Origin: Bacteroidota bacterium
GTDB lineage: Bacteria; Bacteroidota; Ignavibacteria; Kapaibacteriales; Kapaibacteriaceae
Assembly: GCA_018266735.1 (NCBI GenBank)
Contig: JAFDZT010000002.1
Location: 670,439-734,438 of the forward strand
Reading direction: 5' to 3'
DNA length: 64,000 bases
Shown here: positions 18,041 to 26,494 of the stretch, in pieces
Layout of the letters: each line of letters begins with the position of its first letter
How positions within the stretch are numbered: the stretch's first letter is position 1
Translations under genes and position numbers: made by a program
The notes under the pieces: model-generated
The model's database searches: none
Told to the model about the DNA's origin: nothing
Seen by the model: only the letters and a program-made list of their open reading frames with translations

Positions 18041-20533
18041 ATGTCCCTTCCAACTCTTCCCACCTTACCGATCCTCGATGTGGTCGATGTGATCGCCGAG
18101 CGGTTGCAGCTCCATCACGTTTGCATGGTGGAAGCGCCGCCGGGCGCGGGAAAGACGACCTTGTTGCCACTCGTGTTGATGTCGGCTGCATGGATGCAAG
18201 GCGGCAAGATGCTGATGCTGGAACCGCGTCGACTTGCCGCCAAGGCGGCGGCTCGACGGATGGCTGCCTTGCTTGGTGAGCGCGTTGGCGAGACGGTGGG
18301 ATATCGCATGCGCAACGAGACCGCCGTGAGCGCACGTACGCGCATCGAAGTGGTCACCGAAGGAACATTGCAACGACTTCTCCACGATGATCCCTCGCTG
18401 CAAGGCGTGTCGCTCGTGATCTTCGACGAGTTCCATGAACGATCGCTCCAGGCCGATGTGGGGCTGGCGCTGACGTTGATGGTGCGCTCCGTGATGCGTC
18501 CCGACCTGAAGGTGCTGGTGATGAGCGCTACGCTGCAGCATCTCGAAGGACTGCCCGAAGTACTTGGCACAACGGAGGCCGATATTGTGCGATCGCTTGG
18601 CCGGGCCCATTCCGTTGATGTGCACTATGCGACCACGTCGGTCCGACGCGAGGACCTCTTCCCTACCGTGCGCACGACGATCTCCAAAGCGTTGCAACAT
18701 GATGATGGTGATGTGCTGGTCTTTCTGCCGGGTCGGCAGGAGATACGCCGTGTTCGTGAAGGACTCGTCGTCCCGCAAGGCGTGGAGATCCATGAACTGC
18801 ACGGACTGCAAACAGCCGAAGAACAGGACCTGGCCGTGCGTCCCGCACAGGCCGGTATACGACGCGTGATCCTGTCGACATCCATTGCCGAGACCTCCCT
18901 TACCATCGATGGCGTTCGTTCCGTGATCGACAGTGGTCTGTCGCGCGAACCACGCTTCGATCTGCGCAGCGGGATGACGCGCCTTGTCACCGTCAGTGTT
19001 TCACACGACGCGGCCACGCAACGCGCCGGTCGTGCGGGTCGCACGGCCGATGGGGTGTGCTATCGTTTGTGGACGCGACCCGAGCACGACCTCTTGCCAA
19101 CGCGGCGCATGCCCGAGATCATCAGTGCCGCCCTTGCCTCCCTCGTACTCGAATGCGCCTCGTGGGGCATTCGATCGATGAACGAACTGCGTTGGGTGGA
19201 TGAGCCGCCGCGAGCCCACGTTGACCAAGCACGCGAGCTCTTGCGAGATCTCGATGCGATCACCGACGACAATACCATCACGGATCACGGCAAGGTCCTT
19301 GCCGCCATGGGCCTTCATCCTCGCATGGCACACATGCTCACGACGGCCGGCACGATGGGGATCACGGCAACGGCCGTCGACCTCGTGGCATTGCTTGGTG
19401 AAAAGGACATCCTGCGAACATCGGCCGATGCCGATCTCTTGCGCAGACTTGCCGTGCTGCGCGGCATGGCCGATGCCGACGCGTCGCGTCATGATGTGCG
19501 CGCGGCACAGCTTCGCGCACAACACCTTCATGTGCGCATGCGCACGCGGCAGCACGGACCTGCCATGAACGATGCAGCCGATGTTGCGCGTTGCATTGCC
19601 CTTGCTTATCCTGACCGGATCGCACAACGTTCACGCGAGGGCAGTGCACTGTATCAGCTACGACATGGACGGACAGCACGGCTCTTCGGTGATGATGCCT
19701 TGCAGCGATCGCCATGGCTTGCGATCGCCGACGTCGACGGGACGTCGAACGATCTCGTGATCCGCGCTGCCGTTGCCGTTTCGGCCGCCGAGGTCGAGTC
19801 GATCTTTGCCGACCATCTCACAACGAAGATCTCCTGCACCTTCGACGAAGGACGCGAGGCCGTTGTCGCCCGTCGTGTGCGCATGCTCGATGCGCTCACC
19901 ATCTCCGAACAACCCCTGCGCGATGCACCGCAGCACGACATTGCCATGGAGCTGGCTCGTGTGCTTGCACAACGATCGCTGCGCGATCTACCGTGGACGT
20001 CGCATTGCACGCAGTTCATTGAACGCGTGACGTGTTGCCGATCCATCGGTCAGCTCACCGACCTTCCCGCCATGGACATGTCGTCGCTCATCGCACGAGT
20101 GGATGAATGGCTTGTTCCGCATCTCATGGGAATGCATCGATTGCGCGATGTGCGATCCCTTGACCTTGCCGCCATTCTCCATGGCCTGCTCACGTGGGAG
20201 CAACGGCAGCAACTCGATCGCGCATTGCCGACCACCTATCGACTACCGCGCGGACGGAATGTGGCCATCGACTACACGGATCCATCGAAGCCTGTTGTGG
20301 CTGCGCGCTTGCAAGACCTCTTCGGTGTTGACGGAATTCCATCCGTCCTCAACGGTCGACTCCCCCTTACCATCCATCTCCTCTCTCCGGCAGGTCGACC
20401 ACTACAGGTCACGCAGGACCTTGCCGGATTTTGGCGAGGTTCGTACGCCGACGTGCGCAAGGAAATGCGCGGTCGCTATCCGAAACATAAATGGCCTGAA
20501 CGTCCATGGGAAGAGTATCATGAAGGAACGTGA
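18041..20533 (+). CDS. hrpB: ATP-dependent RNA helicase HrpB (DEAH-box)
   Basis: This 830-residue superfamily 2 helicase has the HrpB architecture. Visible features are Walker A 'PPGAGKTT' (about residues 32-39), motif Ia 'EPRRLAAKAAARRMA', motif II in the form DEFHERSL (about 130), motif III 'SATL', motif V 'STSIAETSLTIDG' and motif VI 'QRAGRAGR'. The C-terminus is the HrpB-specific domain ending 'GRYPKHKWPERPWEE', which is diagnostic. HrpB proteins are DEAH/RHA helicases whose physiological role in most bacteria is unclear; some affect surface attachment and mRNA processing. The gene overlaps tag by 14 bases. TAAATTG spans the upstream stop and sits four bases before the ATG. Confidence 0.95.
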   Translation: MSLPTLPTLPILDVVDVIAERLQLHHVCMVEAPPGAGKTTLLPLVLMSAAWMQGGKMLMLEPRRLAAKAAARRMAALLGERVGETVGYRMRNETAVSARTRIEVVTEGTLQRLLHDDPSLQGVSLVIFDEFHERSLQADVGLALTLMVRSVMRPDLKVLVMSATLQHLEGLPEVLGTTEADIVRSLGRAHSVDVHYATTSVRREDLFPTVRTTISKALQHDDGDVLVFLPGRQEIRRVREGLVVPQGVEIHELHGLQTAEEQDLAVRPAQAGIRRVILSTSIAETSLTIDGVRSVIDSGLSREPRFDLRSGMTRLVTVSVSHDAATQRAGRAGRTADGVCYRLWTRPEHDLLPTRRMPEIISAALASLVLECASWGIRSMNELRWVDEPPRAHVDQARELLRDLDAITDDNTITDHGKVLAAMGLHPRMAHMLTTAGTMGITATAVDLVALLGEKDILRTSADADLLRRLAVLRGMADADASRHDVRAAQLRAQHLHVRMRTRQHGPAMNDAADVARCIALAYPDRIAQRSREGSALYQLRHGRTARLFGDDALQRSPWLAIADVDGTSNDLVIRAAVAVSAAEVESIFADHLTTKISCTFDEGREAVVARRVRMLDALTISEQPLRDAPQHDIAMELARVLAQRSLRDLPWTSHCTQFIERVTCCRSIGQLTDLPAMDMSSLIARVDEWLVPHLMGMHRLRDVRSLDLAAILHGLLTWEQRQQLDRALPTTYRLPRGRNVAIDYTDPSKPVVAARLQDLFGVDGIPSVLNGRLPLTIHLLSPAGRPLQVTQDLAGFWRGSYADVRKEMRGRYPKHKWPERPWEEYHEGT

Positions 20534-21083
20534 CAAGAAACGTTGTGCATGGTGCGGTACCGATCCGCTCTACGTTGCCTATCATGACGAGGAGTGGGGC
20601 AGGCCGTCGCACGACGACCGACATCTTTTCGAAATGCTCTGTCTCGAAGGGGCGCAGGCAGGCCTGAGCTGGATCACCATCCTGCGCAAGCGCGACCACT
20701 ATCGCAAGGTCTTCGATGGTTTCGATGCAGAACGCATGATCACCTACACACCGGAACGACTCGACCAGCTCATGCAGGACCCGGGCATCGTGCGGAACCG
20801 ACTCAAGGTGCACGGCTTCATCAAGAATGCACGCGCCTTCCTGGCTGTGCAGAAAGAGTTCGGCTCCTTCGATGCCTATCTCTGGAGATTCGTGGACAAC
20901 GTCCCCATCGTGAACCGCCCTGCCTCCCTTCGCAGCATCCCCACCACCTCGGCGGAGAGCGATGCGATGAGCAAGGACCTGAAGAAGCGCGGCTTCACGT
21001 TCGTTGGCTCCACCATCTGCTATGCCTTCATGCAGGCCGTTGGAATGGTGGATGATCATGTGAAGGACTGTTGGCGCGCCTGA
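20520..21083 (+). CDS. tag: DNA-3-methyladenine glycosylase I
   Basis: This 187-residue Tag-family base-excision enzyme removes 3-methyladenine from DNA. The N-terminus carries 'RCAWCGTDPLYVAYHDEEWG', in which a Cys and the His of YHDEEWG belong to the structural zinc site. The matching pair 'DDHVKDC' is at the C-terminus. The helical core has 'GLSWITILRKR' and 'FIGST'-type 'FTFVGSTICYAFMQAVG' motifs. The ATG at 20520 lies inside the end of hrpB, so translation is coupled. An upstream in-frame extension inside hrpB lacks similarity to the family and was discarded. Confidence 0.95.
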   Translation: MKERDKKRCAWCGTDPLYVAYHDEEWGRPSHDDRHLFEMLCLEGAQAGLSWITILRKRDHYRKVFDGFDAERMITYTPERLDQLMQDPGIVRNRLKVHGFIKNARAFLAVQKEFGSFDAYLWRFVDNVPIVNRPASLRSIPTTSAESDAMSKDLKKRGFTFVGSTICYAFMQAVGMVDDHVKDCWRA

Positions 21084-21089
21084 GCCACC

Positions 21090-21097
21090 TATCTTTG
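21090..21097 (+). promoter_or_regulatory. Leaderless-type -7 element before the FtsB/DivIC gene
   Basis: TATCTTTG matches TAnnTTTG exactly and is followed by four bases and the ATG at 21102. A TTGG lies 16 bases upstream. No Shine-Dalgarno sequence is present. Confidence 0.5.
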
Positions 21098-21101
21098 CGG
21101 T

Positions 21102-21422
21102 ATGGCAACTTCAACCGTCACCAAACAACGTTCCACCATGACGCGACAGCGTCTCATGGTGATCGGCATCCTGACGGTGATCGTGGCGCTCTTCGTGCTC
21201 TTCTCGTCGTATGGTGTGTTCACGCGCTTCGGACTTGAGACGGACAAAGGCACGCTGAACGCTCGCATTGCAGCGGAACGTCATATCGAAGATTCGCTGC
21301 GTGCCGAAATGCATCGCCTTGCCACGGACACCACAGAGATCGAGCGACTTGCCCGCGAGAAGTACGGCTATGTGCGCACCGGCGAAGAGGTCTTCATCAT
21401 CAAACGCGATCAACGTCCATGA
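21102..21422 (+). CDS. FtsB/DivIC-type septum formation initiator
   Basis: This 106-residue bitopic membrane protein has a basic cytoplasmic N-terminus, one transmembrane helix (about residues 18-37), then a coiled coil ('TDKGTLNARIAAERHIEDSL', 'MHRLATDTTEIERLA'). It ends in the family signature 'REKYGYVRTGEEVFII'. Such proteins pair with FtsL and FtsQ/DivIB to activate septal peptidoglycan synthesis. Its stop overlaps the ROK kinase start by 4 bases. Confidence 0.9.
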   Translation: MATSTVTKQRSTMTRQRLMVIGILTVIVALFVLFSSYGVFTRFGLETDKGTLNARIAAERHIEDSLRAEMHRLATDTTEIERLAREKYGYVRTGEEVFIIKRDQRP

Positions 21423-22315
21423 CCATTGGCATCGATATCGGTGGTACACATCTCAAGGCCGCTTGTGTGGATGCACAGGGCGAGCTGTTCGATGTGCGCA
21501 CCGTTCCGTCGCATGCCGATGAAGGCGTCGACGCGATGATCGATGTCATTGAGCGTTTGTATCGCGAGTTGGCCGGCACACGATCGCTGCCGCTGGGCAT
21601 CGGATGTCCGGGCGTCGTGGATCAGCACGGCACCGTGCACGATCCGCCCAACATGGTGGGCTGGGGTGTGGTGCCGCTTCGCGACATTCTTGCACAACGC
21701 TTGCAGTGCACCGTCGCCGTCGACAACGATGCGAACGTGGCCGCCATTGCCGAGGCCGATGCGGGCGCTGGTGCCGAAGTGAACTCATTCCTCTACATCA
21801 CGCTCGGCACGGGCATCGGCGGGGCCATTGTGATGGGTCGACACATTCTGCGCGGACCCACCGGTGGTGCGGGCGAGGTTGGCCACATCATCATCGACCG
21901 ACAGGATCGCAGCACCGTCACCGGTCATCAATGGCGCGCAGGCACGGTCGAGGAGTATGCAGGGCGGCAAGGCATTCAAGACCGCTACATCCTGGCCACC
22001 GGCATCGAGGCCAGCATCGAAGAGATCGCCGCAGAGGTTGCATCGCACAATGCAACGGCCATTGCCGTGCTCGACGCTGTTGCCGAAGACATTGCCCTTG
22101 CCCTGTGCAGCGCATGCGCACTGCTTGGCATGGGCACCATCATCATTGGCGGCGGCATCGCCGATGCCTTCCCGTCCATCATCGACCGGATCACGACGCA
22201 CATGCGTCAACGCGCCATCCCCACCATCGCCGCCGTGCTCGATGTTCGTCCCGCCACCTTCCGGAATCATGCCGGCATCATTGGCGCCGCCCTTCTCGTC
22301 CGGAGGTCTGCATGA
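21419..22315 (+). CDS. ROK-family sugar kinase (glucokinase-like)
   Basis: This 298-residue ROK protein has the ATP-binding 'GIDIGGTHLK' at the N-terminus, 'GIGCPGVVD', the catalytic Asp region 'VDNDANVAAIAEADAG' (about 91-106), 'ITLGTGIGGAIVMG' and 'GAGEVGHIIID' with the sugar/zinc-associated His146. The CxCGxxGC zinc motif that normally follows is absent; the equivalent stretch reads 'GHQWRAGTVEEYAGRQG'. This variant may bind substrate without the structural zinc. Its substrate is probably a hexose or acetylated amino sugar. The gene overlaps ftsB-like by 4 bases and the RidA-like gene by 4 bases (ATGA). Confidence 0.9.
   Translation: MTIGIDIGGTHLKAACVDAQGELFDVRTVPSHADEGVDAMIDVIERLYRELAGTRSLPLGIGCPGVVDQHGTVHDPPNMVGWGVVPLRDILAQRLQCTVAVDNDANVAAIAEADAGAGAEVNSFLYITLGTGIGGAIVMGRHILRGPTGGAGEVGHIIIDRQDRSTVTGHQWRAGTVEEYAGRQGIQDRYILATGIEASIEEIAAEVASHNATAIAVLDAVAEDIALALCSACALLGMGTIIIGGGIADAFPSIIDRITTHMRQRAIPTIAAVLDVRPATFRNHAGIIGAALLVRRSA
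22302..22306 (+). promoter_or_regulatory. Shine-Dalgarno GGAGG for the upstream RidA start
   Basis: GGAGG lies five bases before the ATG at 22312, inside the end of the ROK gene. The conventional RidA start at 22429 has no comparable sequence. This decides in favour of initiation at 22312 and translation through the heptad repeat. Confidence 0.6.
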
Positions 22316-22809
22316 ACGTCACTCGTCTCTTGTCACTCGTAACTCGTCACTTCCTACTCGTCACTTGTCACTTGTCACTTGTAACTCTCTTCTTGTCACT
22401 TATAACTCTCTTTTCTTGTACCAATCATATGCAACGAACCATCATCGTCCCCGATGCCCCTGCCGCCATTGGACCTTACTCACATGCTGCCGTGTGTTCC
22501 GGCACGATGCTGTACACGAGCGGACAGATCGGTCTGCTTGCTGACGGGACCATGGTCCCGGGCGGTGTGAAGGAGCAAACACAACGTGCGCTCGAGAACG
22601 TGAAGAACATCCTTGCATCGCAAGGTGCAACGATGAGCGATGTGGTCAAGACCACCGTGTTCTTGAAATCGATGAACGACTTTCAGGTGATGAATGCCGA
22701 GTATGCAGCGGCCTTTGGTGACCACAAGCCCGCACGTTCCGCCGTCGAAGTGGCACGACTGCCCAAGGACGCCCTTGTCGAGATCGAGGTGATCGCTTGT
22801 CTGCCCTAA
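22312..22809 (+). CDS. RidA/YjgF-family protein with repeat-encoded N-terminal extension
   Basis: From residue 40 (the ATG at 22429) the protein is a standard 126-residue RidA: 'AIGPYSHAAVCSGTMLYTSGQIG', 'TQRALENVKNILASQG', 'VVKTTVFLKSMNDF', and the active-site arginine in 'PARSAVEVARLP'. RidA enzymes hydrolyse reactive enamine/imine intermediates. Upstream, the frame stays open to an ATG at 22312 that overlaps the ROK stop and has a GGAGG five bases before it. The extra 39 residues are encoded by the heptad repeat. They read as a hydrophobic signal ending 'LITLFSC', which fits the PROSITE-style lipobox, so the product may be a lipoprotein. If the extension is not used, the gene starts at 22429. 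Confidence 0.8.
   Translation: MNVTRLLSLVTRHFLLVTCHLSLVTLFLSLITLFSCTNHMQRTIIVPDAPAAIGPYSHAAVCSGTMLYTSGQIGLLADGTMVPGGVKEQTQRALENVKNILASQGATMSDVVKTTVFLKSMNDFQVMNAEYAAAFGDHKPARSAVEVARLPKDALVEIEVIACLP
22319..22409 (+). repeat. Heptanucleotide repeat TCACTYG, thirteen units
   Basis: Thirteen consecutive 7-base units, mostly TCACTCG or TCACTTG with variants TAACTCT, TCTCTTG, CTACTCG and CTTCTTG, fill the space between the ROK stop and the RidA core. Because 7 is not a multiple of 3, the three-unit period reads as a seven-residue peptide repeat (SLVTRHx), and gain or loss of one unit shifts the frame. The same unit occurs at 8594-8628. Confidence 0.85.
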
Positions 22810-23369
22810 GACGTTCCATCACTGGTGTGCTCTTCGTACTGATGTGCGTTGCTGTGCCGCTATCGGCGCACACCGATGCACCGCAGACCATGGCATCGTA
22901 CTTTGCCGGCCCTGTGGTCGTGGCAGATTCGACGCCTGCGACCACCGGCGTTGCCCTCACGAAGGACCCGACCACGGCCGTGTTATGGTCGTTGCTCTTT
23001 CCGGGACTGGGGCAACTCTATGTAGAGAGCTACTGGAAGGTCCCGTTGTTCAGTGGCGTGGCCCTTGGCAGTGCTGGCTTCTTCATTTGGAACAACAACA
23101 AGTATCAGGACGCGCAGGACAGGTATGACCAGGCCGTTGCCGATTCGGCCGCGTCAAGTGTGATCTCTTCGTTAAAGCGCGAGAAGGAATACTACCGCGA
23201 TAACCGCGACCTCTCGGGAGGGATCTTCCTCCTCACGTACATCCTTGCTGCTGTGGACGCCTATGTTGGCGCGCATTTGCACGACTTCAGCGTCGACGAC
23301 GATCTGACACTCCAGCTCGTCCCCACTCGGCAAGGCGGCGTGGCGGCATGCATGGTCGCTCGATTCTAG
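22797..23369 (+). CDS. DUF5683-family exported membrane protein
   Basis: This 190-residue protein has a signal peptide ('LRRSITGVLFVLMCVAVPLSAHT') and the DUF5683 core: 'AVLWSLLFPGLGQLYVESYWKVPLF', a transmembrane helix with 'GSAGFFIWNNN', and a second one near 'GIFLLTYILAAVDAYVGAHL'. The family is common in Bacteroidota and of unknown function. The start is taken as TTG at 22797, overlapping the RidA gene by 13 bases, because the full signal peptide needs it and 'GAGGTGA' lies about 10 bases upstream. GTG at 22827 is an alternative. Confidence 0.85.
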   Translation: MSALRRSITGVLFVLMCVAVPLSAHTDAPQTMASYFAGPVVVADSTPATTGVALTKDPTTAVLWSLLFPGLGQLYVESYWKVPLFSGVALGSAGFFIWNNNKYQDAQDRYDQAVADSAASSVISSLKREKEYYRDNRDLSGGIFLLTYILAAVDAYVGAHLHDFSVDDDLTLQLVPTRQGGVAACMVARF

Positions 23370-23373
23370 AGTG

Positions 23374-23381
23374 TATTTTCG
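23374..23381 (+). promoter_or_regulatory. Leaderless-type -7 element before the first OmpA gene
   Basis: TATTTTCG, one mismatch from TAnnTTTG, ends five bases before the ATG at 23387. It overlaps nothing coding and no Shine-Dalgarno sequence is present. Confidence 0.4.
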
Positions 23382-23386
23382 AAGCC

Positions 23387-25291
23387 ATGCGCACAATCCT
23401 CCTGGTCTTCCTTGCTGCCCTGCTCCCTGCCACTGCACAATGGCAGGGCGGAACGCCGCGGGCGACCGAGACATTCGCCATCCGACTCATGGGTGGGATC
23501 GTCGCTTCGAACTACACGGCCAACTTGACGCAGACGGGAACGATCGTTGACTGCGGAGCGCTCACCGGCGGAAGCGGCATCGGACCATCCATCTCGGCCA
23601 TTGCCGAGATCCCGTTTTCGCCCACGCTCGGACTCGGCCTGGGAGCAAGCTATGTGGGAAGGAACGGTACGCTCAAGAACAACGGACAGTTCTTGCTGCG
23701 CGATCTTGCGAACAATCGTGACGTCCTCGTGACCACGGAGCATTCCGTGGCGGCCACATGGTCGTGCATTGAAGTCCAACCCGATCTGCGCATACCGCTC
23801 ATTGGTGAAACACGCACGAGTCCCCTTGGCATCGCCATCGGTCCACGCATCGCCTTCCCGCTCAGCGCCACGTACACGCAAACGGAAAGCATCGTCGAGC
23901 CCGACAATGCCTACCTCGTTGTTGATGGGCAGCGCGTTCAATCGCGAACGGTCTCCAGTGGCGACATTACCACGAAGTCCTCCGTGCTCTTTGGTATGAG
24001 TGCCGCCGTTGAATCCAAGATCCTCTTGAGCGATGGATGGGCCATTGCACCGCAGGTCTCGTTCGACTACTTCTTCAACAACATGGTCTCGGACGCATCG
24101 TGGAAGACGTGGGGTGTTCGCTTTGAACTCGGCGTTCGCATGGGCAGCATCGAGTATGAAGAACCGCCTCCCCCACCGCCACCTGTGATCGTGGCCGGAG
24201 TTGTTGCGGCTGCGCCGTCCATCGACATGAACTTCTCGGGATTCCGGGGTGCCGTGCTCACCGGCAATCAGCTCAAGGCCTCGGTACCGATCGTGCCGGC
24301 CGTGTTCTTCGATTCTGCGTCGGCCGATATTCCGGCGCGGTATATCACATCGGCCGTCGACTCGATCGACAACGACGCCATTGCCGCGCATTATCAGATC
24401 CTCCCGCGCATTGCCAAGATCCTGCGCGACAATCCGAATGCAACAGTGGTGATCGACGGAGCAACGAGTGGTACCTCGACCGAACCCGAAGGTCCGGTAC
24501 TTGCACGTCGAAGAGCCAACAGCGTGAAGAGCGTGCTCAAGAACCTTGGTGTGGAAGACCGTCGCATCTCCGTGATGGGATCGGTCATGCCGGCTGTTCC
24601 GTCCAACCAGGACTTTGCAGAAGGACGTATCGAGAATCGCCGCGCCGATATCACCGTGGTCAACGCACAGGTCCAGGAATGGGTCAGTGCGGAACGATTC
24701 GCCCGATTGAAGGGCGACGCCTTGCTGAACGTGCGCACGAATATGAAGAACGGCACGCCGATCGACCTTTCGATCGCCTCGGTCAAGGACACGACCATCA
24801 AGTACACCGGACAAACGGTGATCCCGTTCGAGATCCCGGTGGCCACCACGGCTGATACCATGCGGATCACGGCGAAGGCTCAGGGTGGCGGGGCCACCAC
24901 ACTTATCGACACCTTGCTCGATCTCCGCACGATCGCCCGTCAGCAAGTGGCCCTCGAAGCCGATGGATTCGAGGCCGTGCTTCGATTCGACTATAACAGC
25001 GCAGAGTTGACCGAGGATGTGAAGTCATTGCTACGACAGTTGCGCGAGCGCCTGCCCGCCAACAGTACGATCATCATCAACGGCAGTGCCGATGTGTTGG
25101 GATCCGATGCGCGCAACAAGGCGCTCTCCGAGCAGCGCGGTCAGGTGACCGAGAAGTTCATTCAGGGATTGCCGGGGGCTTCGTTCAAGTTCACGACGGG
25201 AACGACCACCGAGAAGTTCAGTGATGAAACTCCTCAGGGTCGATTCCTCAATCGTTGTATTCGGATCCGAGTGCAGCCGGCCAAGAATTAA
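23387..25291 (+). CDS. Outer-membrane protein with beta-barrel and two OmpA-like domains
   Basis: The 634-residue precursor has a signal peptide ('MRTILLVFLAALLPATAQ') and an N-terminal region of about 240 residues with barrel-like alternating strands. A proline linker ('EEPPPPPPP') leads to two peptidoglycan-binding OmpA-like domains. The first (about 305-420) runs from 'VFFDSASADIP' to 'EGRIENRRADITVV'; the second (about 520-634) from 'LRFDYNSAEL' to 'FLNRCIRIRV'. Between them lies a beta-rich spacer of about 100 residues. It is probably an envelope-anchoring porin-like protein. The protein at 53651-55807 has the same architecture. The gene converges with the YbjN gene with a 4-base overlap. 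Confidence 0.88.
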   Translation: MRTILLVFLAALLPATAQWQGGTPRATETFAIRLMGGIVASNYTANLTQTGTIVDCGALTGGSGIGPSISAIAEIPFSPTLGLGLGASYVGRNGTLKNNGQFLLRDLANNRDVLVTTEHSVAATWSCIEVQPDLRIPLIGETRTSPLGIAIGPRIAFPLSATYTQTESIVEPDNAYLVVDGQRVQSRTVSSGDITTKSSVLFGMSAAVESKILLSDGWAIAPQVSFDYFFNNMVSDASWKTWGVRFELGVRMGSIEYEEPPPPPPPVIVAGVVAAAPSIDMNFSGFRGAVLTGNQLKASVPIVPAVFFDSASADIPARYITSAVDSIDNDAIAAHYQILPRIAKILRDNPNATVVIDGATSGTSTEPEGPVLARRRANSVKSVLKNLGVEDRRISVMGSVMPAVPSNQDFAEGRIENRRADITVVNAQVQEWVSAERFARLKGDALLNVRTNMKNGTPIDLSIASVKDTTIKYTGQTVIPFEIPVATTADTMRITAKAQGGGATTLIDTLLDLRTIARQQVALEADGFEAVLRFDYNSAELTEDVKSLLRQLRERLPANSTIIINGSADVLGSDARNKALSEQRGQVTEKFIQGLPGASFKFTTGTTTEKFSDETPQGRFLNRCIRIRVQPAKN

Positions 25292-25722
25292 CCGAGATCG
25301 GCGTGGCGCTTGCCGCCCGCCATCTGCACGATGTGATCGTCGTAGTGATCGGCGATCACGGCCACGCTTGTCACCGCGGCCTCAAGCTCATTCGCATCGA
25401 TGCTCGTTCCCGGCAGGGAGTACGAGAACACGATCGTTCCATCGAAGAGCAAACTGAATGCACCAAAGTGGAGCTCTGCGTTCTTGCGCAGCAAGAAGTG
25501 CATCAACTCCGGCGTGACGGTGGCTCCCGTCACCACTTGCGAAAGCAGTTCTACCATGGTGTCGGTCTCGGTGTACGGACGAACCATGATCATCACCGAC
25601 GAAGAACCGTGCGTGATCACATAGGCCCCATTGTCGAACGGAATGGCATCCGGGAACGCCTTCTGCATGATCGCATCAACACGGCTCTGTGTATGGGCAA
25701 TGATGGCTTCGGTCGTTGCCAT
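25288..25722 (-). CDS. YbjN-like (type III secretion chaperone fold) protein
   Basis: This 144-residue cytoplasmic protein resembles YbjN/T3SC-like domains: an N-terminal helix, then 'NGAYVITHGSSSVMIMVRPYT', 'LMHFLLRKNAELHFGAFSLLFDGTIVFSYSL' and a C-terminal helix 'VTSVAVIADHYDDHIVQM'. Proteins of this fold often act as chaperones or adaptors. Its ATG overlaps the stop of the PspA gene (TAATG), so the pair are coupled, which suggests a shared role in envelope stress. Confidence 0.75.
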   Translation of the reverse strand: MATTEAIIAHTQSRVDAIMQKAFPDAIPFDNGAYVITHGSSSVMIMVRPYTETDTMVELLSQVVTGATVTPELMHFLLRKNAELHFGAFSLLFDGTIVFSYSLPGTSIDANELEAAVTSVAVIADHYDDHIVQMAGGKRHADLG

Positions 25723-26390
25723 TACTTGCTCCCTGCCATCTCTGCCTTCAGCTTCGCCAACTCGTCGTCGATCTTCTGATCGGTTCCCAAGTTCTTGAAC
25801 TGTGCTTCCAGGTCGGTGTTCTCTCCGGCAAGTTCCTCGAAGGCCGATGCTTCTGCCTCGAGCTTCTCGATCTTGCCTTCGTACTTGTCGAACTTGGAGA
25901 AGGCGTCGCTGCCAACACCGCTAAACGACTGTGCAATGGTCTTCTGTGCCTTGGCGGCTTGGGAACGGGCGATCAGCGTGGACTGACGTGCACGTGCTTC
26001 GTCGAGCTTGGACTTGAGTTGTGCAAGTTGTTCGCGCATCTTGGCCGTGGTGGCCGCCGCTTGCGCATGCAATGGCTCGAGATCGGCGATGTTGCGCTCG
26101 CAGATGGTCTTCTTTTCGAGGGCGGCGCGTGCCAGATCGTCGCGACCGGCTTGCACGGCTTGCCCGGCGCGCTGCTTCCATTCGGCCGCTTCTTCGTTGT
26201 TCTTCTGGATCTTGCGTTCCAGTCCCTTTTCGTTCGCAATGGCGTTGGCAATGGCAAGCGTTGCCTTGTTCACGCTTTCTTCCATCTCAAGCACCATTTG
26301 CTTGAGCATCTTTTCCGGGTCTTCGGCCTTATCCAACATGTCGTTCAAATTGGATTTCACGATATCCGAGATGCGATCAAAGATCCCCAT
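25722..26390 (-). CDS. PspA/IM30-family membrane stress protein
   Basis: This 222-residue protein is largely a long coiled coil, as in PspA and Vipp1. The N-terminus 'MGIFDRISDIVKSNLNDMLDKAEDPEKML' is the amphipathic membrane-binding helix and family signature. Later segments ('EEAAEWKQRAGQAVQAGRDD', 'KLDEARARQSTLIARSQAAKAQ') are typical ESCRT-III-like hairpins. PspA binds stressed or leaky inner membrane. The start at 26390 was chosen because the family begins with MGIFDR; 'GAGGA' precedes it. The gene is divergent from recR. Confidence 0.93.
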   Translation of the reverse strand: MGIFDRISDIVKSNLNDMLDKAEDPEKMLKQMVLEMEESVNKATLAIANAIANEKGLERKIQKNNEEAAEWKQRAGQAVQAGRDDLARAALEKKTICERNIADLEPLHAQAAATTAKMREQLAQLKSKLDEARARQSTLIARSQAAKAQKTIAQSFSGVGSDAFSKFDKYEGKIEKLEAEASAFEELAGENTDLEAQFKNLGTDQKIDDELAKLKAEMAGSK

Positions 26391-26481
26391 GGGGTCCTCA
26401 CAGTGTAAAAGTGTCACATTGACGGGTGTGGTAAACGGCCACCCTGCAAAAATGTTGCGGCACAACGTGCGAACCAACCCG

Positions 26482-26489
26482 TAACTTTG
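26482..26489 (+). promoter_or_regulatory. Leaderless-type -7 element before recR
   Basis: TAACTTTG matches TAnnTTTG exactly and ends five bases before the recR ATG at 26495. No Shine-Dalgarno sequence is present. Confidence 0.5.
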
Positions 26490-26494
26490 ACGGT

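Noticed and set aside
21604-22311. Extension of the RidA frame upstream into the ROK gene
   Set aside because: Arg/His-rich nonsense in another frame of a clear ROK kinase; only the part from 22312 has a start signal.
22319-22409. CRISPR-like array
   Set aside because: Units are seven bases and contiguous, with no spacers and no cas genes.
23366-24946. A 526-residue open frame antisense to the first OmpA gene
   Set aside because: Composition is typical of a shadow frame; the sense strand has signal peptide and OmpA motifs.
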